Below are positions 33,007 through 42,508 of a stretch of DNA of 64,000 nucleotides, piece by piece. Position numbers and translations under genes: made by a program. How positions within the stretch are numbered: the first letter of the stretch is position 1; each line of letters starts with the position of its first letter. This DNA comes from CAWCBH01 sp963793785 (GTDB lineage Bacteria > Actinomycetota > Thermoleophilia > Solirubrobacterales > 70-9): NCBI GenBank assembly GCA_963793785.1, contig CAWCBH010000004.1:186001-250000 (forward strand), read 5' to 3'. The notes beneath the pieces were generated by a model. The model did not search any database. It was not told the origin of the DNA and worked only from the letters and a program-made list of their open reading frames with translations.

Positions 33007-34199
33007 GCGCCGGGAAGGTGGTCGATCGGCCGGCGGTCGTAGACACGCGGCGACCGGTTGGCGGTCCGCACCTTGCGGAAGTAGGCCCAGCGGTCATAGA
33101 GGCCGAGCGCGAACTGCAGCGTGTCGCCGCGGATCGTCGTCGCGCCTCCGGTGCCGATCAGCCGCACGAAGTCGATGCGGGGAGAGTCCCCCCGCTGGGT
33201 GACCTGGATCCCGCGCAGCCGCCCGCGAACGTAGGGCGCGAGCTGGTCGTTCATGAACGAGGTCGAGAACCGGAACCGCCAGCGATGCAGGGGAGAGTGG
33301 AAGTCGTAGGGGTCGCGGACACTGCGCAGGTAGGGCACGTTCGCCCCGCCCAGGAAGCCGCTCTCCGTGCGTCCGCCCGAAGTCGAGAAGTAGAAGGTCT
33401 GCGCGGTCTCGCCCCGGTAGCGGACGACCTCGTCGAGGGTCTCGCGGACGGCCCGGTTGGTTCGCGCGGTCTCGATCGCCAATCCCCCGTAGACCTGGCT
33501 GCGGGTGTCGCTGTAGAGGCTGAAGCCGTTGCCGTCGACGCCGCTGGTCAGCCCGTAGGAGCGCGCCGCGACCGCCTGCGCTCGCAGCGCCGCCCGCGGC
33601 CAGCTCGAGGGAACCTCGCCCGGGACGACCCCCTTCACGTAGCTGTTGACCCCGAGCGCGTTGATCACGTTCAGCGCCCCGCGATCGCTGCGGGTCGGGA
33701 CCACTTCCAGCGCTCCGCGGTAGGAGCCGCGGACACCGATTCGCACCTTGCCGCCGCCGACCGCGCGCAGGCGCTGACCGCAGCCCTTCAACCGCTTGCC
33801 GCCGCTGGTCCGCAGCCGCACGATGCCGCCGTTGCGATGCGCCTCGTAGCTGCGGCCGGGGTTCAGCCTGCGGCCGCAGGCCGAGGTCGCGCCGCTGAAG
33901 CCGACGTCGCCGGAGTCGATCGCCAGCAGCACCCGGACCGTAGGGGTCTTCGCCGTCTTCTCGATCCGCGTGCCGCGGAAGTAGTGGCGCAGGATCTCCT
34001 TGTAGCCGCTGCCCTCGAGCGCGAAGCCGTAGGCGCCGTACTGGCTCATCCCGACTCCGTGCCCGTAGCCGGCACCCTTGACAACCCAGACGACGCCGCC
34101 GCGCGCGACCGCGGGCGCCGCCAGCAGCACGCAGAGGCAGGCGGCGCCGGCGAGCGCACGCCTGATCCGGCGGCGGGAAGGGGGAGGGGAGGCGATCAT
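32991..34199 (-). CDS. SpoIID/LytB domain protein
   Basis: A 402-aa exported protein: signal peptide (ALAGAACLCVLLAAPAVARG) then a SpoIID/LytB domain. Diagnostic blocks are GAGYGHGVGMSQYGAYGFA, VKGVVPGEVPSSWPRAALRAQAVAARSYGL with the catalytic-type Glu, TFYFSTSGGRTESGF and YLRSVRDPYD. In sporulating bacteria SpoIID is a lytic transglycosylase acting on denuded glycan. In non-sporulating actinobacteria the domain is a general cell-wall enzyme. Here it carries a C-terminal beta-rich segment (about 300-402) and is divergent from the aldehyde dehydrogenase gene. Confidence 0.9.
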   Translation of the reverse strand: MIASPPPSRRRIRRALAGAACLCVLLAAPAVARGGVVWVVKGAGYGHGVGMSQYGAYGFALEGSGYKEILRHYFRGTRIEKTAKTPTVRVLLAIDSGDVGFSGATSACGRRLNPGRSYEAHRNGGIVRLRTSGGKRLKGCGQRLRAVGGGKVRIGVRGSYRGALEVVPTRSDRGALNVINALGVNSYVKGVVPGEVPSSWPRAALRAQAVAARSYGLTSGVDGNGFSLYSDTRSQVYGGLAIETARTNRAVRETLDEVVRYRGETAQTFYFSTSGGRTESGFLGGANVPYLRSVRDPYDFHSPLHRWRFRFSTSFMNDQLAPYVRGRLRGIQVTQRGDSPRIDFVRLIGTGGATTIRGDTLQFALGLYDRWAYFRKVRTANRSPRVYDRRPIDHLPGAQPSG

Positions 34200-34307
34200 C
34201 AGGTCCTAACGGGTTTCCCCGGCGCGAGTTGCGGTCCTGCCAAATCGGGTATCGACGCTTGCACTACCCTGGATCGGCAGGCCCGGGAGCCACTTGAGGA
34301 GGACGGT

Positions 34308-35753
34308 TTGGCCACGGAGACAATCGAGGCGGTCGACCATAAGCTCCTCGTCGGCGGCGAGTGGGTCGAAACGGGCGATTGGGACGAGGTCCGCAGCCCC
34401 TACGACGAGACCGTGGTCGGTCGGGTCGCCCAGGCAGACGCGGAGCTGGTCGACCGCGCCGTGCGCGAAGCCCAGCAGGCGTTTGAGGCCGGGGACTTCG
34501 CCCAGCACGAGCGGGCTGCGGTGCTCGAGCGCGCAGCCGAGCTCGTCGGCGAGCGGGTCGAGGAGATCGCCCGCACGATCGCCGCCGAGGCGGGCAAGCC
34601 GCTGAAGACCGCGCAGGTCGAGGCCGAGCGCTGCGTCGAGACGCTGACCTTCTCCGCCGTCGAGGCGCGCAAGCTGACCGGGGGGACGGTGCCGATGGAG
34701 GCTTCGGCGGCCGGAGCCGGGAAGCTGGGCCTGATGCTGCGGGTGCCGTACGGCGTCGTCGGCGCGATCAGCCCGTTCAACTTTCCCTTCAACCTCGTCG
34801 CCCACAAGCTCGGGCCGGCGCTTGCCGCCGGCAACGCCGTGGTCCTCAAGCCGGCGGGGCAGACACCGCTGTCGGCGCTGAAGCTGGCCGAGGTCCTGCT
34901 CGAGGCGGGGCTGCCGCAGGGCTGGCTGAGCGTCGTCCCGGGCCCCGGCTCGGAGGTCGGCAAGGCGATCGTCGAGCACGAGCTGACCCGGGCGATCACC
35001 TTCACCGGGTCCTCGAAGGTCGGCTGGGGCATTCGAGCCGAGGCCGCCGACAAGAAGGTCAACCTCGAGCTGGGCTCCAACGCGCCGCTGATCGTGCACT
35101 CCGACGGCGACTGGGAGACCGCGGCCGAGAAGGCGAAGCTGCACGCCTTCTCCCACGCCGGGCAGAGCTGCATCTCGATCCAGCGAATCCTCGTCCAGGA
35201 GGAGATCGCCGACCGTTTCACCGAACGGCTGGTCGAGCACACCGAGTCGCTGCGGGTCGGCGACCCGCTGGATCCCGAGACCGACGTCGGTCCGTTGATC
35301 ACCCCCGACGACCGCGACCGGGTCAAGGAGTGGATCGAGGAGGCCGTCTCGGGCGGCGCCGAGCTGCTCACCGGCGGCGAGCTCGTCGACGACGGTCGCT
35401 GTCTGGCACCGACCCTCCTCGGCGGGCCTTCGCGGGAGTCGAAGGTCTGGTGTGAGGAGATCTTCGGCCCGGTGGCGACGATCGACCGCTACGGGGACTT
35501 CGACGAGGCGCTGGCGGCGGCCAACGACTCCAAGTTCGGCCTCCAGGCCGGGGTCTTCACCCGCGACGTCGGGCGTGCGATCGAGGCCGGCCGGACGCTG
35601 CGCTTCGGCGGCGTGCTGGTCAACGAGGTCCCGACCTTCCGCGCCGACCAGATGCCCTACGGCGGCGTCAAGGACTCCGGCAACACCCGTGAAGGACCGG
35701 CCTACGCGGTCCTGGAGCTGACCGAGGAGCGCTTCATCACCCTGCAGGGCTAG
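34308..35753 (+). CDS. NAD(P)-dependent aldehyde dehydrogenase
   Basis: A 481-aa aldehyde dehydrogenase. Catalytic cysteine in SHAGQSCISIQRILV, base glutamate in NLELGSNAPLIV, cofactor motif GVVGAISPFNFPFNLV, and KPAGQTPLSALKLAE. The C-terminal block reads MPYGGVKDSGNTREGP. The TTG start is chosen because GAGGAGG lies about 6 bases upstream and upstream codons do not look coding. Relatives oxidise lactaldehyde, glycolaldehyde or aromatic aldehydes. It could take an aldehyde from the decarboxylase at 40.9 kb, but it is not in the same operon. Confidence 0.93.
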   Translation: MATETIEAVDHKLLVGGEWVETGDWDEVRSPYDETVVGRVAQADAELVDRAVREAQQAFEAGDFAQHERAAVLERAAELVGERVEEIARTIAAEAGKPLKTAQVEAERCVETLTFSAVEARKLTGGTVPMEASAAGAGKLGLMLRVPYGVVGAISPFNFPFNLVAHKLGPALAAGNAVVLKPAGQTPLSALKLAEVLLEAGLPQGWLSVVPGPGSEVGKAIVEHELTRAITFTGSSKVGWGIRAEAADKKVNLELGSNAPLIVHSDGDWETAAEKAKLHAFSHAGQSCISIQRILVQEEIADRFTERLVEHTESLRVGDPLDPETDVGPLITPDDRDRVKEWIEEAVSGGAELLTGGELVDDGRCLAPTLLGGPSRESKVWCEEIFGPVATIDRYGDFDEALAAANDSKFGLQAGVFTRDVGRAIEAGRTLRFGGVLVNEVPTFRADQMPYGGVKDSGNTREGPAYAVLELTEERFITLQG

Positions 35754-35833
35754 CCCGCGCCGATACCGCCTGCCGGCGCGAGACCAACCGGCCGTTGCTA
35801 CCTTGAAGTCCGGCCTGGGGAGCCGGGGTAGGG

Positions 35834-38232
35834 ATGAGGATCGAGGAGCGCAATCGTGGCGACGGGCGCCGCTTAACCGTAGCGGTGAGCTTGCTCGCGG
35901 TCGCTGCCGCCATCGTTGTGGCGACGATCTCGCAAGCCTCGCATGGCGGCGAAGATCCCACCGGCCGCACCACCCTCGAGCACACGATCGTCGGGGGCGA
36001 CCCCGAGCAGCGCTTCGCAACCCTCGGCCTCGGTCCCGGCGAGCCCCATGTGGTCCGCGAGACGCTGGCCCAGGCCAAGGAGGGTCGCGCGGCCCGTCGC
36101 GTCTCGCTGATCTACTCCGGCCAGATCACCGACTTCCAGCTCGCCGACGAAGAGTCGCCGGCACGGGAGGAGCGGTTCGACGCCGATCCCTTCTCCCGGG
36201 TCTCCACCTCGGGATACCGTCCCCAGGAACCGCTTGTCGTGCACGAGGTCGAGCTGACGATCCGTCAGATGAACCTCTTCCTCGACAGCCCGGTCAGGCA
36301 GGGAAACGGCCGGCGCGCCCGGTTGGCCAACGCGGTGATGACCGGCGACCTCGCCGACAACATGCAGCGAAACGAGACCGGGTGGGTGCAGACCCTGCTC
36401 GAGGGAGGGACCCTCGACCCCAACAGCGGCACCAACGACCTCGCCGGAACCAAGTGCGCAGGCCTTGGGGTCGGGCTCGACAACCCGCGCAATTACACCG
36501 GCGTCGCCGACTACAGCGACTACAGCCCCCCCAACTCGATCCACTACGACCCCGCGCAGCCGCTCGGCTTCTACGGCTCCCACGAGTGGCCGGTCTACCC
36601 GGACACCGGAAACGCCGACAAGAGCCTCTTCGACCGCGCCCAGGATCCGTTCCAGGCGCAGGGCCTCAAGGTCCCTTCCTACGTCGCGTTCGGAAACCAC
36701 GACGGGCTCTACCAGGGCACCGTCCAGGCGGCCCCGGGCGCGGTCACGCCCGGGGCGACCTTCGAGCAGACCGCGGTGGATTGCCTTAAGCCCGTCTATC
36801 CGCTTTCCAACCAGGACGCGCTGGGCAACGTCGTCTCGCCTGACACTCTGGCCGGGCTCCTCGCCTCGGACCCGACCAAGGTGATGCGGGTGCCGCCAGA
36901 CCAGCGGCGCCAGTTCGTCAACCATCCGCAGTTCAAGAACATCTTCCTCGAAGGGTCGCAGCCAGACGGTCACGGGTTCGGCCATGTCGACGGCGCCGAG
37001 CTGAGTGCCTCCGACGGCGTCGCGGCCTACTACTCGTTCTCCCCCAAGCCCGGGATCCGCTACATCGTCCTCGACACCCTCTCCGAGGGCGCGGTCGGCC
37101 CGAGCGAGGCGCCGGGCGCGCCGGCGACCGGCTCGGACGGGAACATCGACAACCCGCAGTTCCAGTGGCTGCGGCGGGAGCTGACCGCCTCCGAGCGCCG
37201 CGACGAGCTGGTGGTCACCTGGGGCCACCACGCGGTCACGAGCCTCACCAACGCGACGCCCGACGAGGCCGCTCCCTGCACCGGCTCCCCCGACTCCCAC
37301 GGCCACGATACGAACCCCAGCTGCGACCTTGACCCGCGCAGCTCCTCCCCCGTGCACACCGGTTCGGACCTGCGCGACCTTCTGCTCGCCCACCCGCACG
37401 CGATCGCCTACGTCGCCGGGCACTCGCACGAGAACCGGATCCGGGCCTACCAAGGGCAGGGCGGGAGGGCCTACTGGGAGATCAAGAGCCCGGCCGTCGC
37501 CGACTTTCCGCCCCAGCACCGGCTGATCGAGGTGATGGACAACAAGGACGGGACGCTCTCGATCTTCGGCACGATGCTCGACTTCGCCGCCCCGACCGGC
37601 ATCCCGGCCTCCGGGACCGACCCTTCCGGCTTCGATCTGCGCACGCTGGGCGCGATCGGCCGCGTCCTCACCTACAACGACCCCCAGCAAGGCGGCGGGG
37701 GAACTGCCGACGGGGAACAGACGGACCGCAACGTCGAGCTGCTGATCCGCGACCCCCGCCGCTCGCGGGGAGGCGGAGGAGGGGGTGGGCTGAAGCCGGG
37801 TCGCTGCGCCAACCGCAGGGTCGGCACGGGACGTCCGGAACGACTCTCCGGGACCGGGGCCGGCGACCGGCTGCTCGGTCGCGGCGGCCGCGACCGCATC
37901 CTCGGCTTCGCCGCCGCCGACTGCCTGCTCGGCGGCGCCGGTCCGGATCGCCTTCACGGCGGCAAGGGCGCCGACCGGCTCAAGGGGCAGCGGGGCGCCG
38001 ACCGCCTCCAGGGCGACAGCGGCCGCGACGACATCCGCGGCAACGGCGGCCGCGACGTGCTCAACGGCGGCGCCGGCCGCGACCGCTTCCTCGGCGGACT
38101 GGACCGCGACCTGATCCGCGCCGCCGACGGAACCCGCGACGTCGTCCGGTGCGGGCGAGGCCGCGACCGGGCGATCGTCGACCGCCGCGACCGGGTTCGG
38201 AGCTGCGAGCGGGTCAGGCGGCGCCAGGCGGA

Positions 38233-38236
<4 letters not shown>
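35834..38236 (+). CDS. Secreted metallophosphoesterase (TIGR03767/PPA1498-like) with C-terminal RTX-like repeats
   Basis: An 800-aa exported protein. After a signal (LTVAVSLLAVAAAIVVATIS) comes a calcineurin-like phosphoesterase domain (about 50-610). Its metal motifs read IYSGQITDFQLAD, MTGDLADNMQ (GDxxDN), YVAFGNHDGLY (GNHD), VVTWGHHAVTS and YVAGHSHENRI (GHxH). A Gly-rich linker (GGGGGGGLKPGR) then leads into about 110 residues of GGxGxDxL/GxRGADxL nonapeptide-like repeats and a basic Arg-rich end. The enzyme should hydrolyse phosphoesters outside the cell, and the repeats should bind calcium or the envelope. It stands alone and ends 4 bases into the convergent fumC gene. Confidence 0.85.
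37830..38150 (+). repeat. RTX-like glycine/aspartate repeats in the metallophosphoesterase gene
   Basis: Roughly a dozen nine-residue units of the form G-x-x-G-x-D-x-h, for example GAGDRLLGR, GAGPDRLHG, GKGADRLKG, QRGADRLQG, SGRDDIRGN and GAGRDRFLGG. Many units have Arg beside the calcium-ligand Asp, making the block unusually basic for an RTX beta-roll. Confidence 0.75.
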
Positions 38237-39546
<1,310 letters not shown>

Positions 39547-39580
39547 CGCTGCCGGCTCCGCCTCATCGAGCGGAGGCTAC

Positions 39581-40056
39581 TCAGCCGCTGGACCCGCCGG
39601 CCTCGCGGCCGCGCCGGTAAGCGGTCTCGAAGGCAGGTGGCAGCGGCCGCCCGCCGGGGCTCAGCTCGGCCGCGGCCTCGATTCGGCGCACCAGATCGGC
39701 GTGAATCCCGTTCGTGTCCTCGGCGCCGTTGCGGACCGCACCGACCAGGTAGCCGAGCTGTACAGCGTGTAAGGGCCTTCCGATCGCCTGCGGCGTTCAG
39801 TGTGGTGGCCGCCTCGATCAGCCCGGTCCCCAGCCTCGCCAGGCTCTCCGGCGGGCTGGTTGTCGACCAGGCAGGAGCTGATCGCGACGTCGCCCTGCAA
39901 GCGCACCTCGTCGGGAGCCTCCGGAAGCGCTTCCAGGAACGCGTTCGCTCCCTGAAGGCAGGGCGCGGGCGTCTCCTCGTCGTCGCCGGAACCGCAGCCG
40001 GCACCAAGCAATGCCAGGCAGACGAGACATGCCGACGCGCGGCGCACCCCAGCCAT
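39581..40056 (-). CDS. Small lipoprotein, two frameshifts
   Basis: Starts MAGVRRASACLVCLALLGAGCGSGDDEE, a clear lipoprotein signal with lipobox LGAGC. The mature part has paired cysteines (PAPCLQGANAFLEALPEAPDEV and VAISSCLVDNQPAGE). The sequence then continues in a second frame (LARLGTGLIEAATTLNAAGDRKAL) and a third (LGYLVGAVRNGAEDTNGIH to ETAYRRGREAGGSSG), ending at 39581. The 476-nt span is two over a multiple of three, so two single-base insertions, near 39850 and 39775, explain it. Function unknown; a similar Cys-rich small lipoprotein fold is common in actinobacteria. Confidence 0.6.
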
Positions 40057-40136
40057 CCTACGGAGGCCGTCGTGCCGGTAAGCGGCGTAATGGGACCCCG
40101 AAGTCGCACGACCCCGGCGGCTGGGCCCGGCTACAG

Positions 40137-40838
40137 CTAGTCGGCCCGGCCGCCGATGCCGCCGCTGACCGCGTCGATCGGGCTGACGCCGCCGGCGGGG
40201 CCGCGCGGCGGAGGCGGCTGGTCGCGCTTCGGCGTGGCGGGCTTCGCCGTGCCGACCCGGAGTACTTCCACCCAATCGGCGACCGCGAACTCGCGCACCT
40301 CGGCGTGGTTCCAGCTCAGGTGCAGGTGGTGGCCGCAACCGTGGCCCGCGTCGCCGTTATACCCAACCCAGCGGAACGGCGAGCTGGGGCGGTTCTGCAG
40401 CGGCTCGGCCCAGCGGGCGAGGCGGGTGATCCCCCGCCAGCCGGCGTCGCAGCGGGTGCTGAAGCTGGTCGAGACGATGTCCACCGCGAGCCCGTTGTGG
40501 TGATCGGAGTTCTTCGTGTGACAGCCGTGGCAGCCGGCCCGCCCGCCCTGCGGAAGCCGCCCCGAATAGCCGTCGGTGACGTAGATCGGAAACCGGGCCG
40601 CGATCCAGCGCAGGTCCGGCAGGATCCGCCGGTCGACCATGTCGCCGGTCTCGTGCGGGATCGAGGCCGGGATCGGGACGATCTTTCCGACTCCGTAGGC
40701 AACCTTTGTGACCCCCGGGCTGACCAGGCTGGCGCCGGGGGACCGCTGGGCGAAGAGCCCGGCCAGGATCGCCAGCACCGCGACCACGAGCATGGCCGCC
40801 AGCCGTCCCCCGCCCCGGTTGTCAACGATCCGCGCCAA
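40137..40838 (-). CDS. Membrane-anchored M15-like zinc peptidase with a CHGCH motif
   Basis: A 233-aa protein with one N-terminal membrane helix ([18 protein letters not shown]). The M15-type zinc site is visible as SDHHNGLAVDI (S-x-H113-x6-D120) and GHHLHLSW (H171-x-H173). The DLRWIAARFPIYVTDGYSG segment also fits a D-Ala-D-Ala carboxypeptidase or endolysin-like fold. A CHGCH motif (residues 103-107), identical in form to a c-type heme site, lies just before the zinc His. The C-terminus is Pro-rich and disordered. The product most likely trims peptidoglycan. It is divergent from the decarboxylase gene. Confidence 0.72.
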   Translation of the reverse strand: MARIVDNRGGGRLAAMLVVAVLAILAGLFAQRSPGASLVSPGVTKVAYGVGKIVPIPASIPHETGDMVDRRILPDLRWIAARFPIYVTDGYSGRLPQGGRAGCHGCHTKNSDHHNGLAVDIVSTSFSTRCDAGWRGITRLARWAEPLQNRPSSPFRWVGYNGDAGHGCGHHLHLSWNHAEVREFAVADWVEVLRVGTAKPATPKRDQPPPPRGPAGGVSPIDAVSGGIGGRAD

Positions 40839-40893
40839 GTTCTTCGCCTATCGGCGCAGTCCTTGGGCGCTTTAGCGAAGGCCCTAAAAGTAA

Positions 40894-40911
40894 GGTGGAC
40901 GAATGTCCACC
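40894..40911 (+). promoter_or_regulatory. Inverted repeat enclosing the decarboxylase start codon, with candidate promoter upstream
   Basis: GGTGGAC-GAAT-GTCCACC is a perfect 7-bp palindrome whose loop contains the first bases of the ATG at 40903. A candidate promoter lies just upstream (TTGGGC at 40863-40868, TAAAAG at 40885-40890, 16-base spacer), which would give a very short leader. The repeat could be an operator covering the start, or a hairpin that hides the start codon. Confidence 0.45.
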
Positions 40912-42501
40912 GTCCGCGAAGCGTCGTTCGATCTGTTCCGCGAACAGGGGATGACGACGATGTTCGGCAACCCCGGCTCGACCGAGCTGCCGATGCTGGC
41001 CGACTTCCCGTCCGATTTTCGCTACCTGCTCGGGCTCCAGGAGGCGGTGGTCGTCGGCATGGCCGACGGCTTCGCGCAGGCCTCGGGCCGCCCGGCGCTG
41101 GTCAACCTGCACACCGCCCCCGGTGTCGGCAACGCGATGGGGGCGATCTTCAACGCCCAGGCCAACAAGTCGCCGCTGGTGATCACCGCCGGGCAGCAGG
41201 TGCGAGCGCAGATGACGCTGCAGGCCAACCTCACCAACCGCGACGCGACCCGGATGCCGCATCCGCTCGTCAAGTGGTCCTATGAACCGCCTCGCGCCGA
41301 GGACGTGCCCCACGCACTGGCCCGAGCGACCCACCTGGCGGCGCTGCCGCCGCGGGGCCCGGTCTTCGTCTCGGTGCCGATGGACGACTGGGGGGCCGAA
41401 GTCGACGAGGACGCGGCGACCGAGGCGATCTCGCGCTCGGTCAGCGGCCGCGCGACCGCCGATCCGCAGCTGATCGCCGAGCTTGCCGAGCGGCTGTCGA
41501 AGGCCGACAACCCGGTCTTCGTCGCCGGGCCCGAGATCGACGCCTGCGGCGGCTGGGACGCGGCGGTGGGGCTGGTCGAGCGGCAGCGGCTGGCGGTCTG
41601 GGCCACCCCGGCACCCGGCGGGGGCCGAATCGGGTTTCCGGAGGGCCACCCGAGCTTCCGCGGCGTCCTGCCGCCGGCGATCGGGCCGCTCGGGGAGACC
41701 CTGGCCGAGCACGACCTGGTCCTCGTCGCCGGCAGCTCGGTGTTCCCCTATTACCCCTACATCGCCGGGCCGCTGCTCGGCGAGGGAACGCAGCTGGTCG
41801 CAATCACCAACGACCCCGACGAGGCGGCGCGGGCCCCGATGGGGCAGGCGATCGTGGCCGACGTCGGCCTGACGCTGGCAGCGCTGCGCGAGGCGGTGCC
41901 GGAGTCCGAGCGCCGGCCTCCCGAGCCGCTGCCGCCGCCGCAGGAGATCCCCGAGGAGGAGCCGCTGAACCCGTCCACCGTCCACTCGGCGCTGGCAGAG
42001 GTCTTCCCGGCCGACGGGATCGTGGTCCTGGAATCGCCGTCCTCGACGTTGGCGCTGCGCAATCAGCTGCGCCTCTCGGCGCCGGGCAGCTATTTCTTCG
42101 GCGCCGGCGGCGGTCTCGGATTCGGCCTTGCGGCGGCCCTCGGCGTGCAGCTCGCGCAGCCGAGCCGTCCGGTCGTCTGCGTGCTCGGCGAGGGCTCGGC
42201 GCAGTACGCGATCACTGCTTTTTGGACCGCGACCGCCTACCGGATCCCGGTCACCTTCCTGGTCTTGCGAAACGAGGAGTACGCGATCTTGAAGTGGTTC
42301 GCGGGAATCGAGGCGGTGGAGGGGGCGCCGGGCCTCGACCTACCGGCGCTCGACGTCGCCGCGGTGGCCGAGGGCTACGGAGTCAAGGCCCATCGAGCTG
42401 CCGGCCGTGACGAGGTCCGAGGCGCGCTCGAAGCGGCGATCGCCTCCGACGCCCCGGAGCTGGTCGAGGTCGGGGTCGCGCCCGGCATGGCGCTCTTCTG
42501 A
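40903..42501 (+). CDS. Benzoylformate decarboxylase-like ThDP enzyme
   Basis: A 532-aa thiamine-diphosphate enzyme that aligns with Pseudomonas benzoylformate decarboxylase (2-oxoacid to aldehyde plus CO2) almost without gaps at its N-terminus. Ser26 (FGNPGSTELP), Glu47 (GLQEAVVV) and His70 (VNLHTAPG) are all in place. Differences: the catalytic His281 position is tyrosine (VFPYYPYIAG where the Pseudomonas enzyme has VFRYHQYDPG), and the cofactor motif reads GEGSAQY and LRNEEY instead of GDGSANY and MNNGTY. The substrate may therefore differ. It is followed 7 bases later by a FAD/Fe-S dehydrogenase that could supply its 2-oxoacid. No clear ribosome-binding site; see the inverted repeat at the start. 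Confidence 0.88.
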   Translation: MSTVREASFDLFREQGMTTMFGNPGSTELPMLADFPSDFRYLLGLQEAVVVGMADGFAQASGRPALVNLHTAPGVGNAMGAIFNAQANKSPLVITAGQQVRAQMTLQANLTNRDATRMPHPLVKWSYEPPRAEDVPHALARATHLAALPPRGPVFVSVPMDDWGAEVDEDAATEAISRSVSGRATADPQLIAELAERLSKADNPVFVAGPEIDACGGWDAAVGLVERQRLAVWATPAPGGGRIGFPEGHPSFRGVLPPAIGPLGETLAEHDLVLVAGSSVFPYYPYIAGPLLGEGTQLVAITNDPDEAARAPMGQAIVADVGLTLAALREAVPESERRPPEPLPPPQEIPEEEPLNPSTVHSALAEVFPADGIVVLESPSSTLALRNQLRLSAPGSYFFGAGGGLGFGLAAALGVQLAQPSRPVVCVLGEGSAQYAITAFWTATAYRIPVTFLVLRNEEYAILKWFAGIEAVEGAPGLDLPALDVAAVAEGYGVKAHRAAGRDEVRGALEAAIASDAPELVEVGVAPGMALF

Positions 42502-42508
42502 GCCGGCG

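Noticed and set aside
33018..34307. Upstream extension of the 34.3-kb aldehyde dehydrogenase frame
   Set aside because: Antisense to the SpoIID gene and low-complexity; a TTG with a strong GAGGAGG site at 34308 begins the conserved protein.
37830..38150. Tandem repeats as a separate mobile or minisatellite element
   Set aside because: They stay in frame with the phosphoesterase and encode RTX-like units, so they belong to the protein.
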